This document shows positions 1 to 9,183 of a DNA stretch of 64,000 nt, in pieces. The translations under genes were made by a program, and so were the position numbers. The notes under the pieces were generated by a model. It ran no database searches, was not told the DNA's origin, and saw only the letters and a program-made list of their open reading frames with translations. Location: contig CALYAO010000063.1 of assembly GCA_944393605.1 (NCBI GenBank), positions 1 through 64,000 on the forward strand. The letters run 5' to 3'. Numbering within the stretch: the first letter of the stretch is position 1; each line of letters starts with the position of its first letter. This stretch comes from an uncultured Clostridia bacterium. Lineage in GTDB: Bacteria > Bacillota > Clostridia > UBA1381 > UBA9506.

Positions 1-1602
1 GCCAATACGGACAGCGAGCTGGAGGTGTTCGTCCACGGCGCGCTGTGTATGTGCTACTCGGGACAGTGCCTCATGAGCAGCATGATCGGCGGGCGGAGCG
101 GCAACCGGGGCGGGTGCGCCCAGCCCTGCCGCCTGACCTATGTGCTGGAGCGGGATGGGCGGGCCGTCACCCAGGAAGGGCCGCTCCTGTCCCCCAAGGA
201 CCTGTGCCTGGTGGAACACCTGTCTGAATTGTCCGATATCGGGGTGCATTCCCTCAAGATTGAGGGCCGGCTCAAGAGCCCCGAGTATGTCGCCATGGTG
301 ACGGGGGTGTACCGTGCCGCGCTGACGGACGGCGTACGGGAGTCGGACATCGCGGACATGCTGTCCTTTTACAGCCGGGGCGGGTCCTGCACGGGGTATT
401 TCTGCGGGAAGCCCGGCGGCGCGCTCATCCATCGGGGGGATGCCCCCAAGGTCTCGGCGGATCCCGCACTGGAGAGGCGCGTCCGGCAAACCTTTGCCGA
501 GGGGGTACAGCGCCGCAAGACCCCCGTGCACCTGGCGGCCGCCCTACATGTTGGGCAGCCCGCCCTGCTGCTGCTCACTGCCGGGGAGGTCACGGTGTGT
601 GTAGAAGGCGCGGTGGTGGAGGCCGCGCGGGAGCGGCCCATGGAGGAAGACCGCCTGCGGGAGCAGCTGGGGAAGCTGGGCAACACCCCCTTTGCAGTAA
701 AATCCATGGAGGTCACCATGGACGGAAACGCCATCCTGCCCGTGCGGGAGCTGAATGCCCTGCGCCGGGCGGGCTGTGAGGCGCTGGAAGAAGCGCTGGC
801 CGGATCCCGCAGAAGGCCCATGCGTCCCTGCGCACCCGCATTCCCCCAAGCCCTGCCGTGGGACGGCACGCATGTGCTCACGGCACAGGTGACCACCCAG
901 GCGCAGTTTGAGGCCGTGTCCGGCCGCGGCCTGGCGCGCATCTACGTGCCTTGGACGCTGTGCGGACACATCCCCGAAGACGAAACGGTGGTATACGCGC
1001 TGCCCGCTATGCTGGACGATTTGACACAAGCGCGGCAGGTGCTGGCGGGCAAGCGGGTGCAGGTCAACAACCTGGGGCAGCTGCATGCCTTTGCGGGATG
1101 GGAGCTGTACGGCGGATTCCGCTTAAATGCCATGAACTCCTGTACACTGTCCGAACTGGGGCGGCTGGGCGTCTGCGGCCAGGTGCTGTCCCCCGAGCTC
1201 AATGTGGGCCAGCTGGGGCAGATTGTCTCCCCCATCCAAACCGAGCTCATGCTCTATGGGCGCATCCCGCTCATGCTGACGGAACACTGCGTGATAGGGA
1301 GCGAGACAACGTGTGACTGCCAGACTCATGCCTATGCCCTAAAGGACCGAAAAGGAGAGCGGTTCCCTCTGCTGCAGGACGCCTGCCGCACCACCATTCT
1401 CAACAGCAAACCCCTCTATGCGGCGGACCGCATCCAAGAGATGAATAAATTGAAAATAAATGCCTGGAATCTCTATTTTACTGTTGAAAATCCAAAAAAT
1501 TGTGGTAAAATAGTAGAGGATTATCAAAATGCTATATTGGGCAAAGAAATACCCACCCCTAGGGCCTTTACCCGCGGCCATCTGTTTCGCGGCGTGAAGT
1601 AA
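1..1602 (+). CDS. U32 family peptidase with DUF3656-like domain (5' end outside window)
   Basis: The reading frame is open from the first base, so the start lies upstream of the window; 533 residues are visible. The U32 signature is near the beginning (EVFVHGALCMCYSGQCLMSS, followed by a GNRGGCAQPCR cysteine cluster), which in this family ligates an Fe-S cluster. The middle and C-terminal parts resemble the longer U32 proteins with a DUF3656 module, the group containing E. coli RlhA, which is needed for 23S rRNA hydroxylation rather than proteolysis. A second cysteine group (ETTCDCQTH) is near residue 437. It is followed after 26 nt by dut. The family is secure; an RlhA-like RNA-modification role is inference from domain layout. 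Confidence 0.88.
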   Translation, partial: ANTDSELEVFVHGALCMCYSGQCLMSSMIGGRSGNRGGCAQPCRLTYVLERDGRAVTQEGPLLSPKDLCLVEHLSELSDIGVHSLKIEGRLKSPEYVAMVTGVYRAALTDGVRESDIADMLSFYSRGGSCTGYFCGKPGGALIHRGDAPKVSADPALERRVRQTFAEGVQRRKTPVHLAAALHVGQPALLLLTAGEVTVCVEGAVVEAARERPMEEDRLREQLGKLGNTPFAVKSMEVTMDGNAILPVRELNALRRAGCEALEEALAGSRRRPMRPCAPAFPQALPWDGTHVLTAQVTTQAQFEAVSGRGLARIYVPWTLCGHIPEDETVVYALPAMLDDLTQARQVLAGKRVQVNNLGQLHAFAGWELYGGFRLNAMNSCTLSELGRLGVCGQVLSPELNVGQLGQIVSPIQTELMLYGRIPLMLTEHCVIGSETTCDCQTHAYALKDRKGERFPLLQDACRTTILNSKPLYAADRIQEMNKLKINAWNLYFTVENPKNCGKIVEDYQNAILGKEIPTPRAFTRGHLFRGVK

Positions 1603-1628
1603 GGGCGGGCGCCCGGGAGGAGGCTGTG

Positions 1629-2066
1629 ATGGAGGTTCAGATAAAGCGCATGCGCGACGGCGTTTCGCTGCCGTTTTATGCGACGGAAGGCGCGGCGGGC
1701 ATGGACCTTTCCGCGGACATTCCGGCCCCTGTCACCCTCGCGCGCGGGGCGCTTATGCGCATCCCGACGGGGATCGCCATCCGGCTGCCCAGCCCGGCCT
1801 ATGCGGCGTTTGTGTATGCCCGCAGCGGGCTGGGAACCAAGCACGGCATCTGTCTCTCCAACGGCGTCGGTGTCATCGACTCGGACTATACGGGGGAGAT
1901 CCAGGTGGGGCTCATAAACCTCGGCCCCGCGGAGTACACCATCGCCCCCGGGGACCGCATCGCACAGCTGGTGTTCGCGCCCGTCGCGCGTGCGACCCTT
2001 TGCGAGGTGGACGAGCTGACCCCCACCCAGCGGGGTGCGGGCGGCTTTGGCTCCACGGGCCGATGA
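1629..2066 (+). CDS. dut: dUTP diphosphatase
   Basis: A trimeric-type dUTPase of 145 residues that hydrolyses dUTP to dUMP and PPi, keeping uracil out of DNA and feeding dTMP synthesis. All five family motifs are present in order: AGMDLSAD near residue 20, RSGLGTKHGI near 63, GVIDSDYTGEI near 77, GDRIAQLVF near 108 and the glycine-rich C-terminal arm RGAGGFGSTG. The ATG at 1629 is preferred over the GTG at 1626 because it sits at normal distance from GGGAGGAGG. The stop overlaps the next start (ATGA), implying translational coupling. Confidence 0.96.
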   Translation: MEVQIKRMRDGVSLPFYATEGAAGMDLSADIPAPVTLARGALMRIPTGIAIRLPSPAYAAFVYARSGLGTKHGICLSNGVGVIDSDYTGEIQVGLINLGPAEYTIAPGDRIAQLVFAPVARATLCEVDELTPTQRGAGGFGSTGR

Positions 2067-2434
2067 ACGAGCATGTCACCGCTTTGGACAAGCTCCTGTT
2101 TGTTGGAGTCGTCCTCCTGTCGGTCTTGGGCATCCTGCTCGTGGGGCTCCTGCCGCGGAGCAAAGGGGAGATGGTGGAGGTGCGGGTGGCAGGCGAACTG
2201 TACGGCACCTATCCGCTCTCGCCGCAGACCCTCCACATCCCGGTGGCATACGGGGAGGCGGTGGTGCAAATCGGGCCCGACGGCGCCGCCATCACGGAGG
2301 CCGGCTGCCCCGACGGGCAGTGTATGCGGGAAGGGCCCATCTCCCAGAGCGGGCAGTCTCTCATCTGCCTGCCCGGACGGCTGGTGATCACGGTTACGGG
2401 GAAAGGGGGCGGCGCGGATGTCACGACTTACTGA
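2063..2434 (+). CDS. NusG domain II-containing membrane protein (EetA-like)
   Basis: A 123-residue protein with one N-terminal membrane segment (about residues 10-29, rich in L/V/G) followed by an extracytoplasmic NusG_II-type beta domain. The domain carries the typical cysteines in AGCPDGQCM and LICLPGRLV. The ATG overlaps the dut stop, and its own 3' end overlaps the next gene by 17 nt. NusG_II proteins next to Gx transporters are the EetA/EetB pair of flavin-based extracellular electron transfer loci in Listeria and lactobacilli. Here only that pair is present, so the electron-transfer role is inference. This is not the transcription factor NusG. Confidence 0.85.
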   Translation: MNEHVTALDKLLFVGVVLLSVLGILLVGLLPRSKGEMVEVRVAGELYGTYPLSPQTLHIPVAYGEAVVQIGPDGAAITEAGCPDGQCMREGPISQSGQSLICLPGRLVITVTGKGGGADVTTY

Positions 2435-2930
2435 GCGCCGCACCGTGCGGACCCTGTGCCAATGTGCCATCTTAATCGCGCTGGGCATCCTTTTGCATGT
2501 GGCAGAAAATTCTATCCCATTTTTTACCAGTGCCATGGGCGGCAAGCTGGGCCTTGCCAACCTTGTCACGCTGTATGCTTGCCTCACCATGGGGCTTCCT
2601 GCGGCGCTGACGGTTGGGCTTGGCAGAGTGGTCGTCGCGGGGCTCCTGTCGGGCGCTCCCACCGCCATCTTGTACGGCGGGGCCGGAACACTGATAAGCG
2701 TGTTGGCCATGGTAGGCCTCGGGCGGCTTGCCGGGCGGCATATCAGCGCGGTTGGGCTGTCTGTCGCGGGCGCGGCATGTTATAACGTGGGGCAGATCCT
2801 GGTTGCCCGGCTTCTGTTGGGATCGGGCGCCGTCTTTGCCTATCTGCCCGTCCTGACGCTCATCGGCGCATTTGCCGGCCTTGCGACGGGCACCCTCATA
2901 CACAGAATCAAACTACCAGACAGGAGATGA
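2418..2930 (+). CDS. Gx transporter family protein (EetB-like)
   Basis: A 170-residue, very hydrophobic protein with about five membrane segments. It matches the Gx_transp family, often labelled heptaprenyl diphosphate synthase component I. Family hallmarks are AILIALGILLHVAEN at the N terminus and the GKLGLANLVTLY segment near residue 42. It overlaps the upstream NusG_II gene by 17 nt, so the two are almost certainly co-translated. The prenyl synthase name is historical and there is no catalytic motif. A substrate-binding membrane role, perhaps for a quinone or flavin precursor, is more likely but unproven. Confidence 0.85.
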   Translation: MSRLTERRTVRTLCQCAILIALGILLHVAENSIPFFTSAMGGKLGLANLVTLYACLTMGLPAALTVGLGRVVVAGLLSGAPTAILYGGAGTLISVLAMVGLGRLAGRHISAVGLSVAGAACYNVGQILVARLLLGSGAVFAYLPVLTLIGAFAGLATGTLIHRIKLPDRR

Positions 2931-2934
2931 CGGC

Positions 2935-3219
2935 ATGGCGGCATATCGAAACGGACGGGGCATGCTCCGGGCATGGTACTACCTGCTCGCGGTGCTGATC
3001 GGCATCGTACTGGGCGGGCTGGTCGCAAAGCTGGTGGAGGGCAGCCCCTACCTCTGGTGGCTGGGCTGGGGCCTGGACTTCGGCTTTGACATGGACCAGC
3101 CGCTGCACATAGACCTCGGCGTACTCCGGTTTACGTTTGCGCTGGGGATCTGGATTAAGATCAACGTCGCCACCATCGTGGGCATCGTCTTGTCCATCCT
3201 GCTGTTCCGCAAGCTGTAA
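2935..3219 (+). CDS. DUF4321 domain-containing small membrane protein
   Basis: A 94-residue protein with two hydrophobic segments (about residues 10-32 and 72-92) flanking a tryptophan-rich loop (YLWWLGWGLDFGF). This is the DUF4321 pattern, found in many Clostridia next to maf and mreB. The ATG at 2935 follows CAGGAG by 8 nt; longer upstream readings would run into the Gx transporter gene. Function is unknown. The conserved position just before the cell-shape genes suggests an envelope role, but that is only context. Confidence 0.8.
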   Translation: MAAYRNGRGMLRAWYYLLAVLIGIVLGGLVAKLVEGSPYLWWLGWGLDFGFDMDQPLHIDLGVLRFTFALGIWIKINVATIVGIVLSILLFRKL

Positions 3220-3244
3220 CAACGAAAGAAACTGGGTGATATAC

Positions 3245-3829
3245 GTGACAGAAAAGCTGATTTTGGCATCGGGCTCCCCCCGCCGGCGGGAACTGCTTTC
3301 CATGCTGGGCCTCTCCTATGAAGTGGTCACAAGCGACGTGGAGGAGGCCGCGGATCCCGACCTTGCACCTTCCCTCATGGTGGAAAAGCTGTCCCTTTTG
3401 AAAGCCGCGGATGTCGCGGCGCGCATGGGGCCCGATGCGTTGGTCATCGGCGCGGACACCATGGTATTTTTAGACGGCAACCCCTTTGGAAAACCCAAGG
3501 ACCAGGCCGACGCCAAGGCCATGCTGACGGCGCTTGCGGGCCGGGCACACGACGTCCTCACGGGCGTGAGCGTGGTGCGCACAGCCGATGCCGCCAGCGT
3601 GTCGGTATACGAGGAGACCCGCGTGCACATGAAGGCGCTGACCGAGGAGGAGATGGACCGCTATATCGCCTCGGGCGAGCCCATGGACAAAGCGGGCGCA
3701 TACGGCATTCAGGGGCTGGGCAGCCTGCTCATCGAGCGCATCGAGGGGGACTATTTTAACGTGGTCGGGCTTCCGCTCTGCCGCCTGGCAAGGCTGCTCG
3801 CGGAGGAATTCGACTTCCCGCTGCTCTAG
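3245..3829 (+). CDS. Maf-family nucleoside triphosphate pyrophosphatase
   Basis: A 194-residue Maf/YhdE-type enzyme, predicted to hydrolyse dTTP/UTP or modified NTPs to monophosphates and linked to septum formation in Bacillus. Visible motifs are the N-terminal phosphate-binding [21 protein letters not shown] with the catalytic Asp near residue 73, and [20 protein letters not shown] in the last third. A GTG start at 3245 fits best because the protein then begins [10 protein letters not shown], as in the family, with GGGTG upstream. A GTG at 3236 is possible. It lies 65 nt before mreB. Confidence 0.93.
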   Translation: MTEKLILASGSPRRRELLSMLGLSYEVVTSDVEEAADPDLAPSLMVEKLSLLKAADVAARMGPDALVIGADTMVFLDGNPFGKPKDQADAKAMLTALAGRAHDVLTGVSVVRTADAASVSVYEETRVHMKALTEEEMDRYIASGEPMDKAGAYGIQGLGSLLIERIEGDYFNVVGLPLCRLARLLAEEFDFPLL

Positions 3830-3894
3830 GCAGTGGGACAAACAAAGACCAATCGCCACAATCTGGCATACATATCAAATTTAGGAGGCACAAC

Positions 3895-4911
3895 ATGGCA
3901 TTCGGACATGATATCGGCATTGATCTGGGCACGGCGAACACACTGGTGTACTTAAAAGGCAAGGGCATCGTTTTGCGCGAGCCGTCGGTGGTCGCCATCA
4001 ACCGCGACAACGGCGAGGTGCTCCGCGTTGGGGATGAGGCCAAGGATATGATCGGGCGTACCCCCGGCAACGTGGTCGCCATCCGCCCCATGAAGGACGG
4101 CGTCATTGCGGACTTTGAAGTGACCCAGAAGATGCTCAAATACTTCATCAAAAAGGCATATCCCGGCGGGTTGTTTAAACCCAGCGTCGTGGTCTGTATC
4201 CCCTCGGGCGTGACCGAGGTGGAAAAGCGCGCGGTGGAGGATGCGGTGCTGTCCGCCGGCGCCAAGAACGCATACCTGATCGAAGAGCCCATGGCGGCAG
4301 CCATCGGCGCAGACCTGCCCGTTTCCGAGCCCACCGGCAGCATGGTGGTGGACATCGGCGGCGGCACCAGCGAGGTCGCAGTCATCTCCTACGGCGGCAT
4401 TGTCGCCAGCGTGTCTCTGCGCGTGGCGGGGGATGAGCTGGACAATGCCATTATTGGGTACATCCGCAAGGAATACAACCTCATGACGGGGGAACGCACC
4501 GCTGAACAGATCAAGCTGAGCATTGGCTCCGCTGCGCCCTATGAAGGGGAAGGCGAGTTGGAGGTGCGGGGCCGGGATCTCGTGAGCGGCCTGCCCAAAA
4601 ACATCGTCATTTCCTCGGCGGAGGTGCGGGAGGCGCTGTCCGAACCCATCCACGAGATCGTTGACGCCATCAAGTCCACGCTGGAGAAAACGCCGCCCGA
4701 GCTGTCGGCAGACGTCATGAACCGCGGCATCACGCTAACGGGCGGCGGCGGACTCATCCGCGGGCTGGACACCTTGATTTCCGCCGAGACGGGCATGCCG
4801 GTCCATGTGGCGGAGAACGCGCTGGACTGTGTGGTCCGCGGGACGGGGAAGGTCATTGAATCCCTGGCGGATTCCAAAGACGTTTTGATGAGTGGTGGGA
4901 GACGGAAATGA
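3895..4911 (+). CDS. mreB: Rod shape-determining protein MreB
   Basis: A 338-residue actin-like ATPase that forms membrane-associated filaments guiding lateral wall synthesis. The actin-fold phosphate motifs are clear: [19 protein letters not shown] at residues 6-24, [16 protein letters not shown] near 150, and [13 protein letters not shown] near 284. The start follows TTAGGAGG by 8 nt. It heads a mreB-mreC-mreD-PBP2 block, and its 3' end overlaps mreC by 4 nt. Length and sequence are those of a normal, intact MreB. Confidence 0.97.
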   Translation: MAFGHDIGIDLGTANTLVYLKGKGIVLREPSVVAINRDNGEVLRVGDEAKDMIGRTPGNVVAIRPMKDGVIADFEVTQKMLKYFIKKAYPGGLFKPSVVVCIPSGVTEVEKRAVEDAVLSAGAKNAYLIEEPMAAAIGADLPVSEPTGSMVVDIGGGTSEVAVISYGGIVASVSLRVAGDELDNAIIGYIRKEYNLMTGERTAEQIKLSIGSAAPYEGEGELEVRGRDLVSGLPKNIVISSAEVREALSEPIHEIVDAIKSTLEKTPPELSADVMNRGITLTGGGGLIRGLDTLISAETGMPVHVAENALDCVVRGTGKVIESLADSKDVLMSGGRRK

Positions 4912-5762
4912 ACAGACGGAAACGGCTGACCTTATTGATCGTACTTGCGATAACCGTTTGCATTTTTATCATCATGGGCGTATCTGCGGCGCTTGGCCAG
5001 AATACGTCTGCTTCGGGTACGAATTTTTTAGGCAGCATCCTCCGGCCTGTGCAAAAACTCTTCACCAATGTGGGAACGAGCGTGACAGACTTTTTCTCCT
5101 TCGCCTCGGACATGGGGCGGTTTAAAGAAGAAAATGAGACGCTCAAGGCCCGGGTGGATGAGCTGGAGCAGGAAAACCGTTCCCTTGCCGCCCTGCAGGA
5201 GGAAAACGCCCGCCTGCGGGAGTGGCTGGACTTCAAAGAGGCCAACCCCAGCCTGGACATCGCCATGGGGGAGGTCATTGCGAAAGACCCGGGCGTTTGG
5301 TTTAACGTCTTTACCATTGACAAAGGCACGAATGACGGCATCCAAAAAGACGACGTCGTTGTCAATACCCGCGGCCTGGTCGGGCGCGTCATGGACGTGG
5401 GCGCAAACTGGGCCAAGGTGCTGTCCATCATCGACGAGGACAGCTCGGTTGGCGCCATCAACTCCCGCACACGGGACATCGCCATTGTGGACGGCGAGCT
5501 GCTGCTGGGGGAGGAAGGGCGGTGTAAACTCAACTACATCAGCAAGGATGCCAGCCTTGTGGTCGGTGACACCATTGAGACCTCGGGGCTGGGCGGGGTC
5601 TACCCGCCCGGCATCCTGATCGGAACGGTCGTGGAGATCAAAAGTGATCCACAGGGCTTCTCCCAATATGCGGTCATTGAGCCCTCGGTGGACTTTAAGC
5701 ACGTTCAGGAGGTCGCAGTCATCCGGGCAAACACGACTGCGGATGCATCCGCGGACGAATAA
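4908..5762 (+). CDS. mreC: Rod shape-determining protein MreC
   Basis: A 284-residue bitopic membrane protein that links MreB filaments to PBP2 and MreD outside the membrane. It has a short cytoplasmic tail (MNRRKR), one membrane helix (about residues 8-28), a coiled coil (about 65-112, with heptads such as [16 protein letters not shown]), then the paired beta-barrel domain with family-typical [10 protein letters not shown] and [14 protein letters not shown]. It starts in the mreB stop codon (ATGA), so the stoichiometry of the two is probably coupled. Confidence 0.95.
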   Translation: MNRRKRLTLLIVLAITVCIFIIMGVSAALGQNTSASGTNFLGSILRPVQKLFTNVGTSVTDFFSFASDMGRFKEENETLKARVDELEQENRSLAALQEENARLREWLDFKEANPSLDIAMGEVIAKDPGVWFNVFTIDKGTNDGIQKDDVVVNTRGLVGRVMDVGANWAKVLSIIDEDSSVGAINSRTRDIAIVDGELLLGEEGRCKLNYISKDASLVVGDTIETSGLGGVYPPGILIGTVVEIKSDPQGFSQYAVIEPSVDFKHVQEVAVIRANTTADASADE

Positions 5763-5805
5763 GACAACGTTACCCAACATCAGCCACAAGAAGGGAGGGA
5801 CGGCA

Positions 5806-6309
5806 TTGCGGTATCTCATATGCGGGATTACGGCGGTGTTTGCGATCCTGCTCACCATCATCCAAACCACCATCCTGCACGGCATTGAGATCTTCGGTGT
5901 CATCCCGAATCTCGTGCTGGTCGCCGTGGTCTGTTACAGCCTGCTGAACAGCACCTTCCGCAGCATCCTGTTTGGCATCTTCTGCGGCGTGCTGCTGGAC
6001 TGTGTGGGCGGGCGCATCGTGGGGCTCAACACGCTGCTTTGTATGTACATCGCGTATGTTTGCGGCATCACGGGGGAAAAGCTGTTCAACAACAACGTCT
6101 TTGTGGCGGTCTTGTTTGTGGTGTGCTACTCTTTCCTGTTTGAGCTGGCAAACTACCTGCTGCATTTTGCCCTATGGGGCAATACCGACGTGCTGTTCGC
6201 CGTCTTTGGACGGATCATTCCAACCAGCGTATACAACGGCCTGGCCGCGCTGGTTTTGTATCCCATTGTTTACAAGCTGTCTGACCCGCGCGGGAACGCG
6301 GCTATCTGA
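5806..6309 (+). CDS. mreD: Rod shape-determining protein MreD
   Basis: A 167-residue integral membrane protein with five to six hydrophobic helices that completes the MreBCD elongasome core. Sequence identity across this family is low; the assignment rests on size, topology and position between mreC and PBP2, supported by FGVIPNLVLVAVVCY and GVLLDCVGG. The start is TTG at 5806, placed 6 nt after GGGAGGGA. The longer open frame would begin inside mreC. Confidence 0.9.
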   Translation: MRYLICGITAVFAILLTIIQTTILHGIEIFGVIPNLVLVAVVCYSLLNSTFRSILFGIFCGVLLDCVGGRIVGLNTLLCMYIAYVCGITGEKLFNNNVFVAVLFVVCYSFLFELANYLLHFALWGNTDVLFAVFGRIIPTSVYNGLAALVLYPIVYKLSDPRGNAAI

Positions 6310-6344
6310 CCCGTTTTTTGCGGCGCGAAAAGGAGGGACGCGTA

Positions 6345-8396
6345 TTGCTCAACTGGTTTCGGAACCGATATCACATTTTATATATTCTGCTGGCCGTGGC
6401 ATCGGTGCTTATTCTGCACCGGCTGTTTGTGCTGCAGGTGGTAGATGGCGCCAGTTACCGGCAGATTTCAGATGACAGCCTGTCCCGGAATACGCCCGTC
6501 AAAGCGCCGCGGGGCGAGATTTTAGACCGCTATGGGCGCCCGCTTGTGACCAACCGGCTGGGGATGTCCGTTGCGGTGCAGAAGCCCGAAGACGACAAGC
6601 CCAAGCTCAATCTGACCCTGCTCTCCTTGCTGTCCCTGCTGGAAGGGGAGGAATCCGCCTATGTGGACACGCTGCCCATCTCTGCCGAGGAGCCCTATAC
6701 ATTCCAGTTTACGGGGGAATCGGAGGAAGACCGGGCGCAGCAGGAGAAGACGTGGAAAAGCGAACGCAATTTTGATGAAAACGCCACCGCGGCAGATGTG
6801 ATTGCGCGGTATGCTGAAAAATATGCCTTTGACGAGGGATACACCCAGGCAGAGATGCGCGCGCTGGCGGGCGTTTACTGTGACATGGAAAAGCGCAACT
6901 TTTCCGCCAGCACCCCCTATGTGTTTGCCACGGACATCGGCATGGAAGCGGTCACATGTATCAAAGAACAACGTGATTTATACCCCTATGCGACGGTGTA
7001 TACCGAACCCGTCCGGGAATACGTGAACGGCAACCTCGCGGCGCATATCCTGGGCCGGGTCGGCATCATCGGTCCCGAGGAGTATGCGGAGCTCAAGGAC
7101 CAGGGATACGGCATGACTGACTACCTGGGCAAGCAGGGCGTGGAAAAGGCATTTGAATCCTATTTAAAAGGGACGGACGGCGTCAACAGCCTGGAGCGAA
7201 CCGTGACCAACGGAGAAAGCAAGCTGGTGTACAGCCGGGACCCCATCCCGGGCAAATCCGTCCTGCTGACCATCGATCTGGATCTCCAGCGCGCCGCGGA
7301 AGAGGCGCTCGAAAAACACATTAAGCAGATTTCTTCCAGCGGCGAAAAGGGCTGGGACGCGGACAGCGGCGCCGCGGTCGTGGTGGATGTGAATTCGGGC
7401 GAGATTCTCGCGCTCGCATCCTATCCGGACTTTGATCCCGCCCGTTTCAACGCGGACTATACCGCCCTGTACAACGACCCCGCCAAACCCATGCTCAACC
7501 GCGCAATCAATGGGCTGTATGAGCCCGGCTCCACCTTCAAGATGGTGACTGCGGCAGCCGCCATGCAGACGGGCTTTTTGGACCCCAACCAATACATTCA
7601 AACCAAAGGGATCTATCACTATCTGGGGCATGATTTTACCTGCCTCATATACAGCAACGGCGGCGGGACCCACGGAACCATCAACGTCTCCAAGGCCATC
7701 GAGGTATCCTGTAACTATTTCTTCTACACGGTGGCCGCGGAGATGGGGATTGAACCCATGGAGGACTATGCGCGCCAATTTGGGCTGGGGGAATATACGG
7801 GGATCGAGCTGGCGGACGAAGAAGCCAAGGGGTACCGCGCAGGCCCCGAAACGCGGGAGAAAAACGGCGGCGAATGGTATCCCGGCGACGTGCTCCAAGC
7901 GGCCATCGGGCAGTCGGACAACCGGTTTACCCCGCTTCAGATGGCCAACTATGTCGCAACGCTCGCCAATGGCGGGACACGATACGAAGCACATCTGCTC
8001 AAGGCCGTCAAATCCAACACCGAACACAAAATTGTGGAGGAAACGGTCCCCAAGGTCGCAAATGAAGTGCAAATCGACTCGGATGTGCAGGAGGCCATTT
8101 TTAAGGGCATGCGGGGCGTGATCCAAAACGGGACAGGCCAGGCCGCCTTTTCGGGCTTCCCCGTCGAAGTCGCAGGCAAGACGGGAACCGCACAGGTGGC
8201 GCGTGGCAGCGACAACGGGACGTTTGTGGGCTTCGCGCCCTATGACAACCCGCAGATTGCCGTTGCGGTTGTGGTGGAGCATGGTGCATCGGGTTCCGCC
8301 GTCGCAGGGGTCGCAGCGGACATCTTTGACGCCTATTTCATGCGGGCCGCGGAGACCAACTATGAGAGCACGCCTGTGGGCGAGCTATTGCCGTAA
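6345..8396 (+). CDS. mrdA: Penicillin-binding protein 2 (elongation transpeptidase)
   Basis: A 683-residue class B PBP that cross-links peptidoglycan during cell elongation. It has one N-terminal membrane helix (about residues 10-30), a dimerisation/pedestal domain starting at APRGEILDRYGRPL, and a C-terminal transpeptidase. Catalytic motifs are intact: STFK with nucleophile Ser396, SCN at 455-457, and KTGTAQ at 612. A TTG start at 6345 is chosen because AAGGAGGG lies 8 nt upstream; the TTG at 6318 precedes that site. Co-linear with mreBCD, it acts with MreC and a RodA not present in the window. Confidence 0.95.
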   Translation: MLNWFRNRYHILYILLAVASVLILHRLFVLQVVDGASYRQISDDSLSRNTPVKAPRGEILDRYGRPLVTNRLGMSVAVQKPEDDKPKLNLTLLSLLSLLEGEESAYVDTLPISAEEPYTFQFTGESEEDRAQQEKTWKSERNFDENATAADVIARYAEKYAFDEGYTQAEMRALAGVYCDMEKRNFSASTPYVFATDIGMEAVTCIKEQRDLYPYATVYTEPVREYVNGNLAAHILGRVGIIGPEEYAELKDQGYGMTDYLGKQGVEKAFESYLKGTDGVNSLERTVTNGESKLVYSRDPIPGKSVLLTIDLDLQRAAEEALEKHIKQISSSGEKGWDADSGAAVVVDVNSGEILALASYPDFDPARFNADYTALYNDPAKPMLNRAINGLYEPGSTFKMVTAAAAMQTGFLDPNQYIQTKGIYHYLGHDFTCLIYSNGGGTHGTINVSKAIEVSCNYFFYTVAAEMGIEPMEDYARQFGLGEYTGIELADEEAKGYRAGPETREKNGGEWYPGDVLQAAIGQSDNRFTPLQMANYVATLANGGTRYEAHLLKAVKSNTEHKIVEETVPKVANEVQIDSDVQEAIFKGMRGVIQNGTGQAAFSGFPVEVAGKTGTAQVARGSDNGTFVGFAPYDNPQIAVAVVVEHGASGSAVAGVAADIFDAYFMRAAETNYESTPVGELLP

Positions 8397-8449
8397 CGGC
8401 CGCATACAACGATTATAGGCCCCCTTTGGGGGATAGGAGGATATACAAC

Positions 8450-9100
8450 ATGGCAGACGCAGTACAGCTCAAAGGCAGCGGTAACGGGATTGTGATTCAC
8501 CTGGCGCCCGATGTTGCCTTTTCCGCATTGACTGAAAACATCACCCAAAAATTCAAAAGCAACCGGGCTTTTTTTGCAAGCGGCAGGCTGACCATCAGCT
8601 TTACGGGCCGAACCCTGTCCGAAGAGGAAGAGACTGCCCTCCAGGATATCATCCGGGAGCAGCTGGGCAATGAGGAACTCTCCTTCGTACCATACGTCCC
8701 CCCCACGCGGGACATCGCACAGGTGGATTTTTACGGTGTCAAGGAGGGGCTGACCAAATTTCATCAGGGGCTGGTGCGGTCGGGACAGCTGGTCGCATCG
8801 GAGGGCAACCTGGTGGTCATTGGGGATGCCAACCCCGGCTCGGAACTCATCGCGGGCGGCAACGTCATCGTCATGGGCGCGCTGCGCGGCATTGTGCACG
8901 CGGGATGCAAAGGCAACCGGGAAGCCATCGTGGTGGCGCTCAACCTCGCCCCCAACCAGCTGCGCATCGCCGACATCTTCACCCGCGCCCCCGACGACCA
9001 GGTGCACACCGAGCGCCTGTTTCCCGAGATGGCGTTTGTGAAGGATGACATGATCTATATCGACGACTATCTAACCAAAAAACGGCCCCGCATTGGCTGA
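8450..9100 (+). CDS. minC: Septum site-determining protein MinC
   Basis: A 216-residue MinC, inhibitor of FtsZ polymerisation at the poles. The N-terminal domain (about residues 1-95) is followed by the C-terminal right-handed beta-helix domain with its glycine repeats, NLVVIGDANPGSELIAGGNV and VMGALRGIVHAGCKGN, where MinD normally binds. The start has GGATAGGAGG 8 nt upstream. Unusually, minD and minE do not follow; the next gene is polA. Confidence 0.94.
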   Translation: MADAVQLKGSGNGIVIHLAPDVAFSALTENITQKFKSNRAFFASGRLTISFTGRTLSEEEETALQDIIREQLGNEELSFVPYVPPTRDIAQVDFYGVKEGLTKFHQGLVRSGQLVASEGNLVVIGDANPGSELIAGGNVIVMGALRGIVHAGCKGNREAIVVALNLAPNQLRIADIFTRAPDDQVHTERLFPEMAFVKDDMIYIDDYLTKKRPRIG

Positions 9101-9113
9101 ATGATACCATCGA

Positions 9114-9161
9114 GCAGGCGCATGGAAGAGGCATATGCCTTTGTCCCTTCCATGCGCCTGC
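9114..9161. repeat. Perfect 15-bp inverted repeat between minC and polA
   Basis: The arms at 9114-9128 and 9147-9161 are perfectly complementary over 15 bp around an 18-nt loop, which itself contains the self-complementary AGGCATATGCCT. No T-tract follows (the next bases are ACCCATACC), so it is not a standard intrinsic terminator. It ends about 10 nt before the polA ribosome-binding site. It could terminate weakly, stabilise the minC mRNA 3' end, or bind a protein. Confidence 0.7.
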
Positions 9162-9183
9162 ACCCATACCAGGAGGAAATATC

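Noticed and set aside
7164-8282. 372-codon minus-strand frame inside PBP2
   Set aside because: It is a shadow of the transpeptidase domain, with no ribosome-binding site.
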